From an uncultured bacterium (GTDB lineage Bacteria; Bacillota; Clostridia; Lachnospirales; Lachnospiraceae): a stretch of DNA of 39,146 nucleotides. The stretch is from positions 1 to 39,146 of the forward strand of contig CAJMON010000026.1 in assembly GCA_905214955.1 (NCBI GenBank), given 5' to 3'. This document shows, piece after piece, positions 31,828-39,085 of the stretch (position 1 is its first letter; each line of letters starts with the position of its first letter). The position numbers and the translations under genes were made by a program. The notes below the pieces were generated by a model. The model saw nothing but the letters and a program-made list of their open reading frames with translations. It was not told the origin of the DNA and made no database searches.

Positions 31828-32313
31828 TTATTTCTGGTTAATGTAGTTGATCAGTCCTTCTGCCGCAATGATCTTCTGCATAAACTCCGGGAAGGCCTGT
31901 CCTTTGTACTGGGTTCCCTTGGTGTGGTCATAAATCATACCGCTGTCAAAATCGATTTCCACTTCATCTCCTGCCTGAATATCCTTGGCTGCTTCCGGGC
32001 ACTCAATAATAGGAAGTCCAATGTTGATTGCATTTCTGTAAAAAATCCTAGCAAAGGTTTCTGCAATAACACAGCTGACGCCTGCTGCTTTGATAGCGAT
32101 GGGAGCATGCTCTCTGGAAGAACCACAGCCAAAGTTTTTCTCTGCTACAATGATATCCCCCTTGTGGACTTTTTTTACAAATTCTTTGTCAATATCCTCC
32201 ATGCAGTGGGTTGCCAGCTCTGACGGATCTGAAGAATTCAGATATCTGGCCGGAATAATTACATCGGTATCTACATTGTCTCCATATTTAAAAACGGTTC
32301 CATTTGCCTTCAT
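31828..32313 (-). CDS. leuD: 3-isopropylmalate dehydratase small subunit
   Basis: LeuD forms the swivelling domain of isopropylmalate isomerase with LeuC. The 161-residue size fits the short, archaeal/clostridial type (family about 160-165; the E. coli type is about 200). Motifs are GDNVDTDVIIPARYL near the N-terminus and FGCGSSREHAPIAIKAAG near the middle, plus the FYRNAINIGLP block. It lies 12 bases after leuC with AGGAGGAG upstream, and is followed by a strong terminator. Confidence 0.95.
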   Translation of the reverse strand: MKANGTVFKYGDNVDTDVIIPARYLNSSDPSELATHCMEDIDKEFVKKVHKGDIIVAEKNFGCGSSREHAPIAIKAAGVSCVIAETFARIFYRNAINIGLPIIECPEAAKDIQAGDEVEIDFDSGMIYDHTKGTQYKGQAFPEFMQKIIAAEGLINYINQK

Positions 32314-32325
32314 ATTGGTCTCCTC

Positions 32326-33594
32326 CTATAATCCAAGCTCTGCCGGAGCAGAAATCTTTCCGGTAATGGCACTGGCTGCTGCCACTGCCGGGCTTGCCAG
32401 ATATACTTCTGAATCTACATGTCCCATACGTCCTACAAAATTCCGGTTGGTAGTAGAGATACATCTCTCTCCTGCTGCCAGAATGCCCATGTAGCCGCCC
32501 AGGCACGGACCGCAGGTAGGAGTACTGACTACAGCTCCTGCCTCAATAAAGATCTCCAGAAGCCCTTCCCGCATTGCCTGCAGGTAAATAGCCTGTGTTG
32601 CCGGGATCACGATGCAGCGAACCCCTTTCTTTACTTTTCTGCCTTTTAAAATCTCAGCTGCGCAACGCAGGTCGTCGATCCGGCCATTGGTACAGGAACC
32701 GATGACAGACTGGTCAATCACAACGTCCTCTTTGATCTCATCAATGGTCTTTGTGTTTTCCGGAAGATGCGGGAATGCAATGGTAGGCTTCAGCTCGCTA
32801 AGATCAATGGTGTATTCCTGCTCATAAACCGCATCCGGATCTGCTTCATATTTTACAAACGGACGGCTGCTATGCTCTTTCATATAAGCTTCTGTCAGCT
32901 CATCCACCGGGAAAATACCATTCTTTCCTCCGGCTTCGATGGCCATGTTGGCAATGGTAAACCGATCGTCCATGGTCAGGTTCTTCACGCCTTCTCCGGT
33001 AAATTCCATAGACTTATATAAAGCGCCGTCCACGCCGATCATTCCAATGATGTGCAGAATCACGTCCTTGCCGCTGACCCATTTGGACGGTTTGCCAATA
33101 AGGTTAAACTTGATGGCCGAAGGAACTTTAAACCATGCTTTTCCGGTAGCCATACCGGCAGCCATATCGGTACTTCCAACGCCTGTGGAAAATGCTCCCA
33201 GAGCTCCATAAGTACAGGTGTGAGAATCCGCACCGATGATCACATCGCCTGCTACAGTCAGTCCTTTTTCCGGAAGCAGGGCATGTTCAATACCCATCTG
33301 TCCTACATCAAAGTAATTGGTAATGTCGTGGCGACAGGCAAATTCACGGACACATTTGCAGTGCTCTGCAGATTTGATGTCCTTGTTCGGAATAAAGTGA
33401 TCCATTACCAGCGCGATTTTTTCTTTATCAAAAACAGAATCCGATTTAAATTTGTCCATCTCATGAATGGCCACCGGTGATGTAATATCATTTCCCAGTA
33501 CCAGATCCAGATCTGCCTCAATCAGCTGTCCTGCTTCTACAGACGGCAGTCCTGCATGAGCAGCCAGAATTTTCTGTGTCATTGTCATACCCAT
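32326..33594 (-). CDS. leuC: 3-isopropylmalate dehydratase large subunit
   Basis: The 4Fe-4S subunit that isomerises 2- to 3-isopropylmalate. The 422-residue protein is the LeuC group paired with short LeuD. It starts MGMTMTQKILAAHAG. Cluster ligands are visible as VIGSCTNGRIDDL and the TPTCGPCLGGYMG pair. DSHTCTYGALGAFSTGVGSTD is the substrate-binding block. The ATG at 33594 has AGGAGG upstream; the frame is open to 33678 but that stretch holds the promoter. It is divergent from a LysR gene whose protein probably activates it. Confidence 0.95.
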   Translation of the reverse strand: MGMTMTQKILAAHAGLPSVEAGQLIEADLDLVLGNDITSPVAIHEMDKFKSDSVFDKEKIALVMDHFIPNKDIKSAEHCKCVREFACRHDITNYFDVGQMGIEHALLPEKGLTVAGDVIIGADSHTCTYGALGAFSTGVGSTDMAAGMATGKAWFKVPSAIKFNLIGKPSKWVSGKDVILHIIGMIGVDGALYKSMEFTGEGVKNLTMDDRFTIANMAIEAGGKNGIFPVDELTEAYMKEHSSRPFVKYEADPDAVYEQEYTIDLSELKPTIAFPHLPENTKTIDEIKEDVVIDQSVIGSCTNGRIDDLRCAAEILKGRKVKKGVRCIVIPATQAIYLQAMREGLLEIFIEAGAVVSTPTCGPCLGGYMGILAAGERCISTTNRNFVGRMGHVDSEVYLASPAVAAASAITGKISAPAELGL

Positions 33595-33662
33595 TTTGGT
33601 ATTCCTCCTTGTATCTTTCTTGTTCTGCAATGTTTGCTTCTTTTTATCTTTTTTTACGATAC

Positions 33663-33691
33663 TTGCATTATAACACACGCGAAGGTATAAT
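33663..33691 (+). promoter_or_regulatory. Promoter of the lysR gene
   Basis: TTGCAT at 33663-33668, 17-base spacer, TATAAT at 33686-33691. It overlaps the opposing leuC promoter. Confidence 0.7.
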
Positions 33692-33695
33692 AGAA
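33667..33695 (-). promoter_or_regulatory. Activator-type promoter of leuCD
   Basis: Minus strand TATAAT (33672-33667) with, 17 bases upstream, only a poor -35 (TTCTAT, 33695-33690). A consensus -10 with no -35 is common where an activator is needed. The -35 area overlaps the lysR -10. Confidence 0.5.
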
Positions 33696-33702
33696 ATACA
33701 TA

Positions 33703-33721
33703 TTATGAATATTTACTATAA
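33703..33721. promoter_or_regulatory. Candidate LysR-type binding box
   Basis: TTAT-N11-ATAA at 33703-33721 is the T-N11-A form used by LysR regulators. It lies about 43-61 bases upstream of the expected leuC start and within the lysR leader. This spacing would activate leuC and repress lysR. Confidence 0.5.
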
Positions 33722-33763
33722 ATACAATGCATAATAAAAGAAATCTTGTCATTCGAGGTGTGT

Positions 33764-34651
33764 ATGGAACAATCTCTTTCTTCTTATCGTATTTTTTATG
33801 TAGTCGCCCTGGAAGGGAACATTTCCCGGGCAGCCGAAAGGCTTTTTATCAGTCAGCCTGCTATCAGCCGCTCCATCCGAAAACTGGAAGATTCGCTGGA
33901 AACTACCCTGTTTCTGCGCAGTTCCAGGGGCGTTGTTCTCACTGAGGAAGGAAAAATCCTCTTTGACCACGTCAAAGAAGCCTTTGACGCCATCCAGCTT
34001 GGGGAAGAACAGATTCACAAAGTCCACACTCTTGGCATGGGCCATCTGCGCATCGGTACCAGCACCACTCTGTGCAAATACCTGCTTCTTCCTTATTTAA
34101 AGCCTTTTATTCAGACTTACCCTCATGTGCAGATCAGCATTTCCTGCCAGTCTACCGCCCAGACTCTCCAGCTTTTAAAAGACGGACGCTTAGACCTGGG
34201 GCTTACCGGCAGTATTTCCCATCCAGGTCCACTCACATTTGAGCCCTTTGCGGTGATCGAGGACATCTTTGTGGCAGCACCCCAGTATCTGGAAAATTTG
34301 GATCTTCGAAGAAATTCCGGAGAAACCTTTTTTGACTCTGCCGTCTTTATGCTTCTTGACCAGGAAAATCTTTCCAGACAGCACATTGACGCATATTTTC
34401 AAAAAAACAATCTCCAACCTGGCCATCTTCTGGAAGTTTCTTCCATGGATCTGCTCATTGATTTTGCCAGAATCGGCCTTGGCGTTGCCTGCGTCATCCG
34501 GGATTTTGTCAAAAAAGAGCTGGAAAGCGGCGAACTGACCGAACTTCCCCTCCCGGCCCCTGTTCCTACGCGGGAAGTGGGCTTCCTTTACGGCGCCACA
34601 GAGCAAAAAAACCCGGCGCTTCTGGATTTTCTAAAGTTCTGCAGATCCTGA
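33764..34651 (+). CDS. LysR-family transcriptional regulator, likely of leuCD
   Basis: A 295-residue LysR regulator. The winged helix is at the N-terminus (SSYRIFYVVALEGN, then SRAAERLFISQPAISRSIRK, about 20-39). The effector domain spans about 90-290 and ends at LDFLKFCRS. The start ATG at 33764 has GAGGTG 4-5 bases upstream; a TTG at 33746 is less likely. It is divergent from leuCD across shared, overlapping promoters, so it probably controls leuCD in response to a pathway metabolite (inferred). Repeat-like DNA R4 follows its stop with no clear terminator. Confidence 0.88.
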   Translation: MEQSLSSYRIFYVVALEGNISRAAERLFISQPAISRSIRKLEDSLETTLFLRSSRGVVLTEEGKILFDHVKEAFDAIQLGEEQIHKVHTLGMGHLRIGTSTTLCKYLLLPYLKPFIQTYPHVQISISCQSTAQTLQLLKDGRLDLGLTGSISHPGPLTFEPFAVIEDIFVAAPQYLENLDLRRNSGETFFDSAVFMLLDQENLSRQHIDAYFQKNNLQPGHLLEVSSMDLLIDFARIGLGVACVIRDFVKKELESGELTELPLPAPVPTREVGFLYGATEQKNPALLDFLKFCRS

Positions 34652-34686
34652 TGCTTCTGCGGCTGCACTATCCCCTATAAAAAGAA

Positions 34687-34885
34687 TCCCGCTTGCGAGA
34701 TTCTCCGCCTGAGGCGTTGCTGAGTGCCGGTGGCACTCGTTTAGCAATGACCGAAGCAGTGCGTAGACGCTTTAGCAGCATACTTCTCTTTCACCACAAT
34801 GTGTCTTTACTTCGTTTCGGTCAGCGCAAACCCATTGTCCACCAGACAACGTGCGCCCTCGCGGAGCGTTTTTGTTTCATAGGAC
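34687..34885. repeat. Diverged structured repeat cluster R4
   Basis: Two CTTCGGTC-type hairpin units like those of R1 lie here in opposite orientation. On the minus strand, TTCGGTCATTGCTAAAC is followed by GAGTGCC-ACC-GGCACTC (34738-34722) inside a TTGC/GCAA stem. On the plus strand, TTCGGTCAGCGCAAAC is followed by TTGTC-CACCA-GACAA (34835-34849) inside GCGC/GCGC. Two more small hairpins precede them (GAATC/GATTC near 34685-34703, and CGCCT/AGGCG at 34706-34716). The R1 ends are not present, so it is a related element, not a full copy. Confidence 0.6.
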
Positions 34886-34900
34886 GCTTCTATAAAGCAA

Positions 34901-34945
34901 AAAAACTGTCCGGCAGATGGTTTCCTACCTGCCTGGACAGTTTTT
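34901..34945 (-). terminator. Terminator of ilvNC
   Basis: Minus strand ACTGTCCAGGCAGG pairs with CCATCTGCCGGACAGT (with mismatches near the loop), followed by TTTTTTT. Confidence 0.85.
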
Positions 34946-34978
34946 ATTCTGTGTTCTCTTTCTGACAAATCAGACGGA

Positions 34979-35992
34979 TTAGTTGTTGATCAGTTTGTCA
35001 TCGTCGTTCCAGCTGTACAGTTTACGCAGCTCTGCGCCGACTTTTTCTGCCTGATGCTGTGCCTGATTTCTTCTCATAGCACGGAAAGATGGGCAGCCAG
35101 CCTGGTTCTCCAACAGCCAGTTCTTTGCGAAAGTACCATCCTGAATATCAGTCAGAACTTTCTTCATAGCTTTCTTAGTATCCTCGGTAATGATCTTCGG
35201 TCCAGTAATGTAATCGCCGTACTCAGCAGTGTTGGAGATAGAATATCTCATACCTGCGAAACCACTTTCGTAGATCAGGTCTACAATCAGTTTCATTTCA
35301 TGAATACACTCGAAGTATGCGTTCTCCGGAGCGTAACCAGCTTCTACCAGAGTCTCGAATCCAGCTTTCATCAGTGCGCATACGCCGCCGCACAGAACAG
35401 CCTGCTCACCGAACAGGTCAGTCTCGGTCTCGATCTGGAAAGTAGTCTCCAGAACACCTGCTCTTGCTCCGCCCAGTGCCAGTGCGTAAGCCAATGCGAT
35501 GTCTTTTGCTTTTCCGGTAGCATCCTGCTGAACAGCAATCAGACAAGGAGTTCCTTTGCCTTCCATGTAGGTGCTTCTTACAGTGTGGCCCGGAGCTTTC
35601 GGAGCGATCATGGTAACATCAACGCCCTTCGGAGGAACGATCTGTCCGAAGTGGATAGCAAAGCCGTGTGCGAACATCAGCATGTTGCCTTCTTCCAGAT
35701 TCGGCTCGATAGATTCTTTGTAAAGTTTTGCCTGCTTCTCATCGTTGATCAGGATCATAACGATATCAGCCATTTTTGCAGCTTCTGCTGCGGTATATAC
35801 TTTCAGGCCCTGTGCTTCTGCTTTTGCCCAGGACTTGCTTCCCTCATAAAGACCTACGATAACATCGCATCCAGAATCTTTCAGGTTCAGTGCATGTGCA
35901 TGACCCTGGCTTCCGTATCCAATGATAGCGATCTTTTTACCCTGTAAGAGAGAAAGGTTACAGTCTTCCTGATAGTAAATTTTTACTGCCAT
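34979..35992 (-). CDS. ilvC: Ketol-acid reductoisomerase
   Basis: IlvC rearranges and reduces acetolactate or acetohydroxybutyrate to the dihydroxy acids of valine and isoleucine synthesis. The 337-residue class I enzyme has the Rossmann motif GYGSQGHAHALNLKDSG (from about residue 24), with a basic or polar cofactor-selecting region after it. The metal-binding blocks are LFGEQAVLCGG and ECIHEMKLIVDLIYE. The ATG at 35992 has TTGGAGG upstream. It lies 101 bases after ilvN in the same unit. ilvB and ilvD are not in the window. Confidence 0.96.
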   Translation of the reverse strand: MAVKIYYQEDCNLSLLQGKKIAIIGYGSQGHAHALNLKDSGCDVIVGLYEGSKSWAKAEAQGLKVYTAAEAAKMADIVMILINDEKQAKLYKESIEPNLEEGNMLMFAHGFAIHFGQIVPPKGVDVTMIAPKAPGHTVRSTYMEGKGTPCLIAVQQDATGKAKDIALAYALALGGARAGVLETTFQIETETDLFGEQAVLCGGVCALMKAGFETLVEAGYAPENAYFECIHEMKLIVDLIYESGFAGMRYSISNTAEYGDYITGPKIITEDTKKAMKKVLTDIQDGTFAKNWLLENQAGCPSFRAMRRNQAQHQAEKVGAELRKLYSWNDDDKLINN

Positions 35993-36093
35993 TTTTTCAT
36001 TCCTCCAAAAAATCTCTTAAAGTTTATAGTTAAAGGTATACGCCTCTAGCCAGCTGTGTTTCTCTGCCTGCCATCTACGCAGGTCTTCTCTGT

Positions 36094-36591
36094 TTACAAA
36101 TAACGGACATCCTCTGCACCTCTGGATAATCCAGTAATACCAGTGCGGGCCAGCTCCAGGATCTCATATCCTTCCAACAGACGGATAAATGCATCAATCT
36201 TGCTCTGGTTTCCGGTAAGCTCAATGATCAGGGAATCGATTCCCACATCAATGATCTTTGCACGAAAAATATCGGTAATACCGATAATCGCCTGGCGGTT
36301 CTGTCCGTCAGCACGAACCTTTACTAACACCAGCTCTCTGGATACGCTCTCATTGTCTGCAAGCGGCTTGATATCCACTACATCCACCAGCTTCGCCAGC
36401 TGTTTTGTGATCTGATCCAGAATCTTGTCATCCCCGTTCACCACAACGGTCATACGGGAGTATCTGGGATCGGCTGTCTCACCTACGGTAAGGCTGTCGA
36501 TATTGTAGCCTCGTCTGCTGAACAGTCCGGCAATTCTGCTTAAAACACCGGATGTATTGTCCACCAGCAAGGACAAAACTCTTTTATTCAT
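36094..36591 (-). CDS. ilvN: Acetolactate synthase small (regulatory) subunit
   Basis: The 165-residue regulatory subunit of acetohydroxyacid synthase. An N-terminal ACT domain (LSLLVDNTSGVLSRIAGLFSRRGYNIDSL) binds valine in the family, and a second alpha-beta domain follows (about 80-165, ending DVRYL). The catalytic partner ilvB would normally sit just upstream, but here a CBS-domain gene does. The start ATG at 36591 has AAAGGTGG upstream, and a strong promoter precedes it. ilvN-ilvC therefore make one transcript without ilvB. Confidence 0.92.
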   Translation of the reverse strand: MNKRVLSLLVDNTSGVLSRIAGLFSRRGYNIDSLTVGETADPRYSRMTVVVNGDDKILDQITKQLAKLVDVVDIKPLADNESVSRELVLVKVRADGQNRQAIIGITDIFRAKIIDVGIDSLIIELTGNQSKIDAFIRLLEGYEILELARTGITGLSRGAEDVRYL

Positions 36592-36631
36592 GGTATTTCC
36601 ACCTTTTCTAAAAAACTAAAAGACTGTTTTT

Positions 36632-36660
36632 ATTCTACCAATTATCAATTCACTTGTCAA
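36632..36660 (-). promoter_or_regulatory. Promoter of ilvN-ilvC
   Basis: Minus strand TTGACA (36660-36655), 17-base spacer, TAGAAT (36637-36632). Confidence 0.85.
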
Positions 36661-36669
36661 CGGTGAATT
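36647..36669. promoter_or_regulatory. Candidate operator at the ilvN -35
   Basis: AATTCAC-N9-GTGAATT is a perfect 7+7 palindrome that covers the -35 box. It could bind a dimeric repressor. I do not recognise the regulator. Confidence 0.5.
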
Positions 36670-36687
36670 ACTAAAGCGATGCGGTGT

Positions 36688-37134
36688 CTATTTTCCGGCC
36701 GCAGCCTCTTCTTTCTCTGCTTTCAGCGCATTTTCCATGTAGCATTTGTAACAGTACTGCATGATATCCTTTCTGGTAATGATCCCTATAAAAATCTTAT
36801 TGTCATCCACTACCGGCACAAAATTCTGCTTCATACTGGTAAGGATCAGATCCTCGATCTCACAGTTGATGTTCACTGGCTGATTGTACCAGCGCATCTG
36901 CAGAGTAGAAATGGGAATATCCTCTGCCCGATGCAGATCCATGTCATACCGGTCTTTGATATTCCACAAAAGGTCTCCCTCGGAAAGGGTCCCCACATAA
37001 TGGCCTTTCCGGTCAAGTACCGGAACTGCACTGTATCGGTGATATTGGATCTTTTCTAATGCCTGGCGCAGAGAATAATCCTCATAAAGATACGCCGTTT
37101 CACTTTTCGGCGTCAGGAAAAACATTATATTCAT
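36688..37134 (-). CDS. Two-CBS-domain protein
   Basis: A 148-residue protein made of two CBS units (about 13-62 and 78-128; RYSAVPVLDRKGHYVGTLS and FVPVVDDNKIFIGIITRKD). Such stand-alone CBS pairs bind adenine nucleotides or S-adenosylmethionine and regulate a partner. The gene has its own promoter and a 96-base gap before ilvN, so it is not clearly in the ilv unit. The start is the ATG at 37134; another ATG three codons in is possible. The binding partner is unknown. Confidence 0.85.
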   Translation of the reverse strand: MNIMFFLTPKSETAYLYEDYSLRQALEKIQYHRYSAVPVLDRKGHYVGTLSEGDLLWNIKDRYDMDLHRAEDIPISTLQMRWYNQPVNINCEIEDLILTSMKQNFVPVVDDNKIFIGIITRKDIMQYCYKCYMENALKAEKEEAAAGK

Positions 37135-37166
37135 GGTTGTTCACGTCCTTTTTTCTTCTCAGGCTC

Positions 37167-37195
37167 ATTATACGAAAAACCACGAATTCCGTCAA
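37167..37195 (-). promoter_or_regulatory. Promoter of the CBS-domain gene
   Basis: Minus strand TTGACG (37195-37190), 17-base spacer, TATAAT (37172-37167). Confidence 0.8.
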
Positions 37196-37250
37196 TGCTT
37201 CCCCCAAACACTTCATTTTAATTTAAGATTTGTGCCGAAACTCTTAAGTA

Positions 37251-38453
37251 TTACTCCCTGGCAGTCTCCGGATATTCTGTGTGAACAAATCTACGGAGTG
37301 CTTCTAAAGAGCGCTCTACTTTTTCTGTCTCAATGCAGTAGGCCATCCGGAAGAATCCAGGACATCCAAATCCATCTCCCGGAACCAGAATCAGGTCGTA
37401 TTTTTTCGCCTTTTCACAGAACACTTTCGCATCTTCCTCCAGTGCTTTCGGGAAAATGTAAAAGGTTCCTCCAGGCTTGGTACAGGTAAATCCAAGATCT
37501 GTCAGTTCTTTATAGAGAAGATTCATATTTTTCTCATAAACAGACATATCGGAAGTCATCTCTCCTGCCTCAGCCACTGCCAGCTGCATGAGAGAGGTTG
37601 GGCAGTTGTGTCCGATTCCCCTGGAAATCTGTCCGCACATCTGCACAAACAGCTCTGCATGAGGACAGGACGGTGTCACTGCCACGTAGCCGATTCTTCC
37701 TCCAGGCAGGGACAGGGACTTGGAATAGGAATAACATACCAGCGTATTATCATAATATCTGGGAATATAGGGAAGAGTCACTCCTCCGTACAGAATTTCC
37801 CGGTAGGGTTCATCGGAAATAATATAGATTTCATGTCCATACTCTTTCTGCTTGTCCCGCAGGAACTCCGCCAGTTTCTGGATCGTCGCCTCAGAGTATA
37901 CAGAACCGCTTGGATTGTTTGGGCTGTTGATGAGAATGGCTGCCACGTTCTCATTCATCATCTCTTCAAATGCCTGAAAATTGATCTGGAAATTTTCCGT
38001 ATCTGCAGGAACAACCCGAAGTTTGGCTCCTGTGGGCTCTATGTAAGGTCCATATTCCGAAAAATAAGGTGCAAAAGTAAGAATTTCCTCTCCTGCCTGA
38101 GCCACACACCGGAATGCATGGGCCAGTGCTCCTGCTGCACCGCTGGTCATAAAAATGTGTTTTCCTTCATAAGGAACACCAAAACGTTTTTTCAAATCTG
38201 ATGCCAGTTTTTCCTTTACAGAGGGAATTCCAAGCGTAGGACTGTATCCAAACACATCCACAGAATCCATCTCCAATACCATCCGTGACATAATCTCCCG
38301 CAGTTTCTCCGGCACGGGAACCGAAGGATTTCCCAGGCTGTAATCAAATACATTTTCATAACCAATTTCTTTTCCCCGTTCCGCAGCAAAAGCCGCCATC
38401 TCCCGGATCACAGATTTGGCATTCAGCATATCTGCATATTTCTGTACCAGCAT
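37251..38453 (-). CDS. Class I/II pyridoxal-phosphate aminotransferase
   Basis: A 400-residue aspartate-aminotransferase-fold enzyme. The PLP lysine is Lys 245 in YSYSKSLSLPGGRIGY. Asp 214 in ISDEPYRE binds the pyridine nitrogen, and NSPNNPSG is the family loop. The N-terminal arm SLGNPSVPVPE is typical of aromatic- or branched-chain-acting members, but the substrate cannot be fixed by eye. Nearby ilv and leu genes make a branched-chain role plausible, though a simple AspAT is possible. The start ATG at 38453 has GAAAGGAATG upstream. The unit has its own promoter with an operator-like site. Confidence 0.88.
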   Translation of the reverse strand: MLVQKYADMLNAKSVIREMAAFAAERGKEIGYENVFDYSLGNPSVPVPEKLREIMSRMVLEMDSVDVFGYSPTLGIPSVKEKLASDLKKRFGVPYEGKHIFMTSGAAGALAHAFRCVAQAGEEILTFAPYFSEYGPYIEPTGAKLRVVPADTENFQINFQAFEEMMNENVAAILINSPNNPSGSVYSEATIQKLAEFLRDKQKEYGHEIYIISDEPYREILYGGVTLPYIPRYYDNTLVCYSYSKSLSLPGGRIGYVAVTPSCPHAELFVQMCGQISRGIGHNCPTSLMQLAVAEAGEMTSDMSVYEKNMNLLYKELTDLGFTCTKPGGTFYIFPKALEEDAKVFCEKAKKYDLILVPGDGFGCPGFFRMAYCIETEKVERSLEALRRFVHTEYPETARE

Positions 38454-38524
38454 TTTTCTACATTCCTTTCTATCCTGTTTTATCAGCTGTAAAATTCAAC
38501 TCCAAATAGATGCTAATTGATGTT

Positions 38525-38553
38525 GTTATACACCAAATTCTTTTGCAAGTCAA
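38525..38553 (-). promoter_or_regulatory. Promoter of the aminotransferase gene
   Basis: Minus strand TTGACT (38553-38548), 17-base spacer, TATAAC (38530-38525) with TG before it. Confidence 0.75.
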
Positions 38554-38568
38554 TGCATAACTATGCAT
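38553..38568. promoter_or_regulatory. Candidate operator at the aminotransferase -35
   Basis: ATGCATA-AC-TATGCAT is a perfect 7+7 palindrome that touches the -35 box. A dimeric regulator could bind here, but none is adjacent. Confidence 0.5.
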
Positions 38569-38593
38569 ATCTTCGGAAACCTTCTTTCCTCCG

Positions 38594-39085
38594 TCAGTGT
38601 CTGCGTGGAATCGCATCCTCCGCTTCCAGATACGCCAGAAATCCTTCGCATCCCCTGCAGACATCTTCATAGGTCACATCAAAATTTCCAGTATACCAGG
38701 GATCTGCAACATCCCGTGCCTCCTGCAGCCTTCCATCCTCCCCAAAGCAAAGCATCTTAAAAATCTTCTGTTCCGGGTCTCCTCCTGCAATTCTGGTCAT
38801 ATTCCGGATGTTGGCACTATCCATCCCAATGAGATAATCAAATTCCTCATAATCCTTCTTCGTCATCTGCCTGGCCCTGTGTGGCACCAGGGGAATCCCT
38901 TCCTTTTTCAGCTTTCCCACCGTCCCATAATGGGGCAGATTCCCGATCTCCTCCCGGCTGGTCGCCGCCGAGTCGATTTCAAACAAAGAAGAAAGCTTCC
39001 GCTTCTCTGTCAAAAAAGCAAATACACTCTGAGCCATAGTGGAACGGCAGATGTTGCCGTGGCAAATGAATAGTACTTTAATCAT
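38594..39085 (-). CDS. Low-molecular-weight protein-tyrosine phosphatase
   Basis: A 163-residue phosphatase with the family loop CHGNICRS (Cys 8, Arg 14) at the N-terminus and the general-acid Asp in VADPWYTGNFD near the C-terminal third. In Firmicutes such enzymes dephosphorylate tyrosine kinases or capsule proteins; the substrate is unknown here. The start ATG at 39085 has GGAGATATG upstream; the frame is open to 39124 but without support. The gene may end in a small 5-base hairpin (GGAAA/TTTCC) with no T run. Confidence 0.92.
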   Translation of the reverse strand: MIKVLFICHGNICRSTMAQSVFAFLTEKRKLSSLFEIDSAATSREEIGNLPHYGTVGKLKKEGIPLVPHRARQMTKKDYEEFDYLIGMDSANIRNMTRIAGGDPEQKIFKMLCFGEDGRLQEARDVADPWYTGNFDVTYEDVCRGCEGFLAYLEAEDAIPRRH

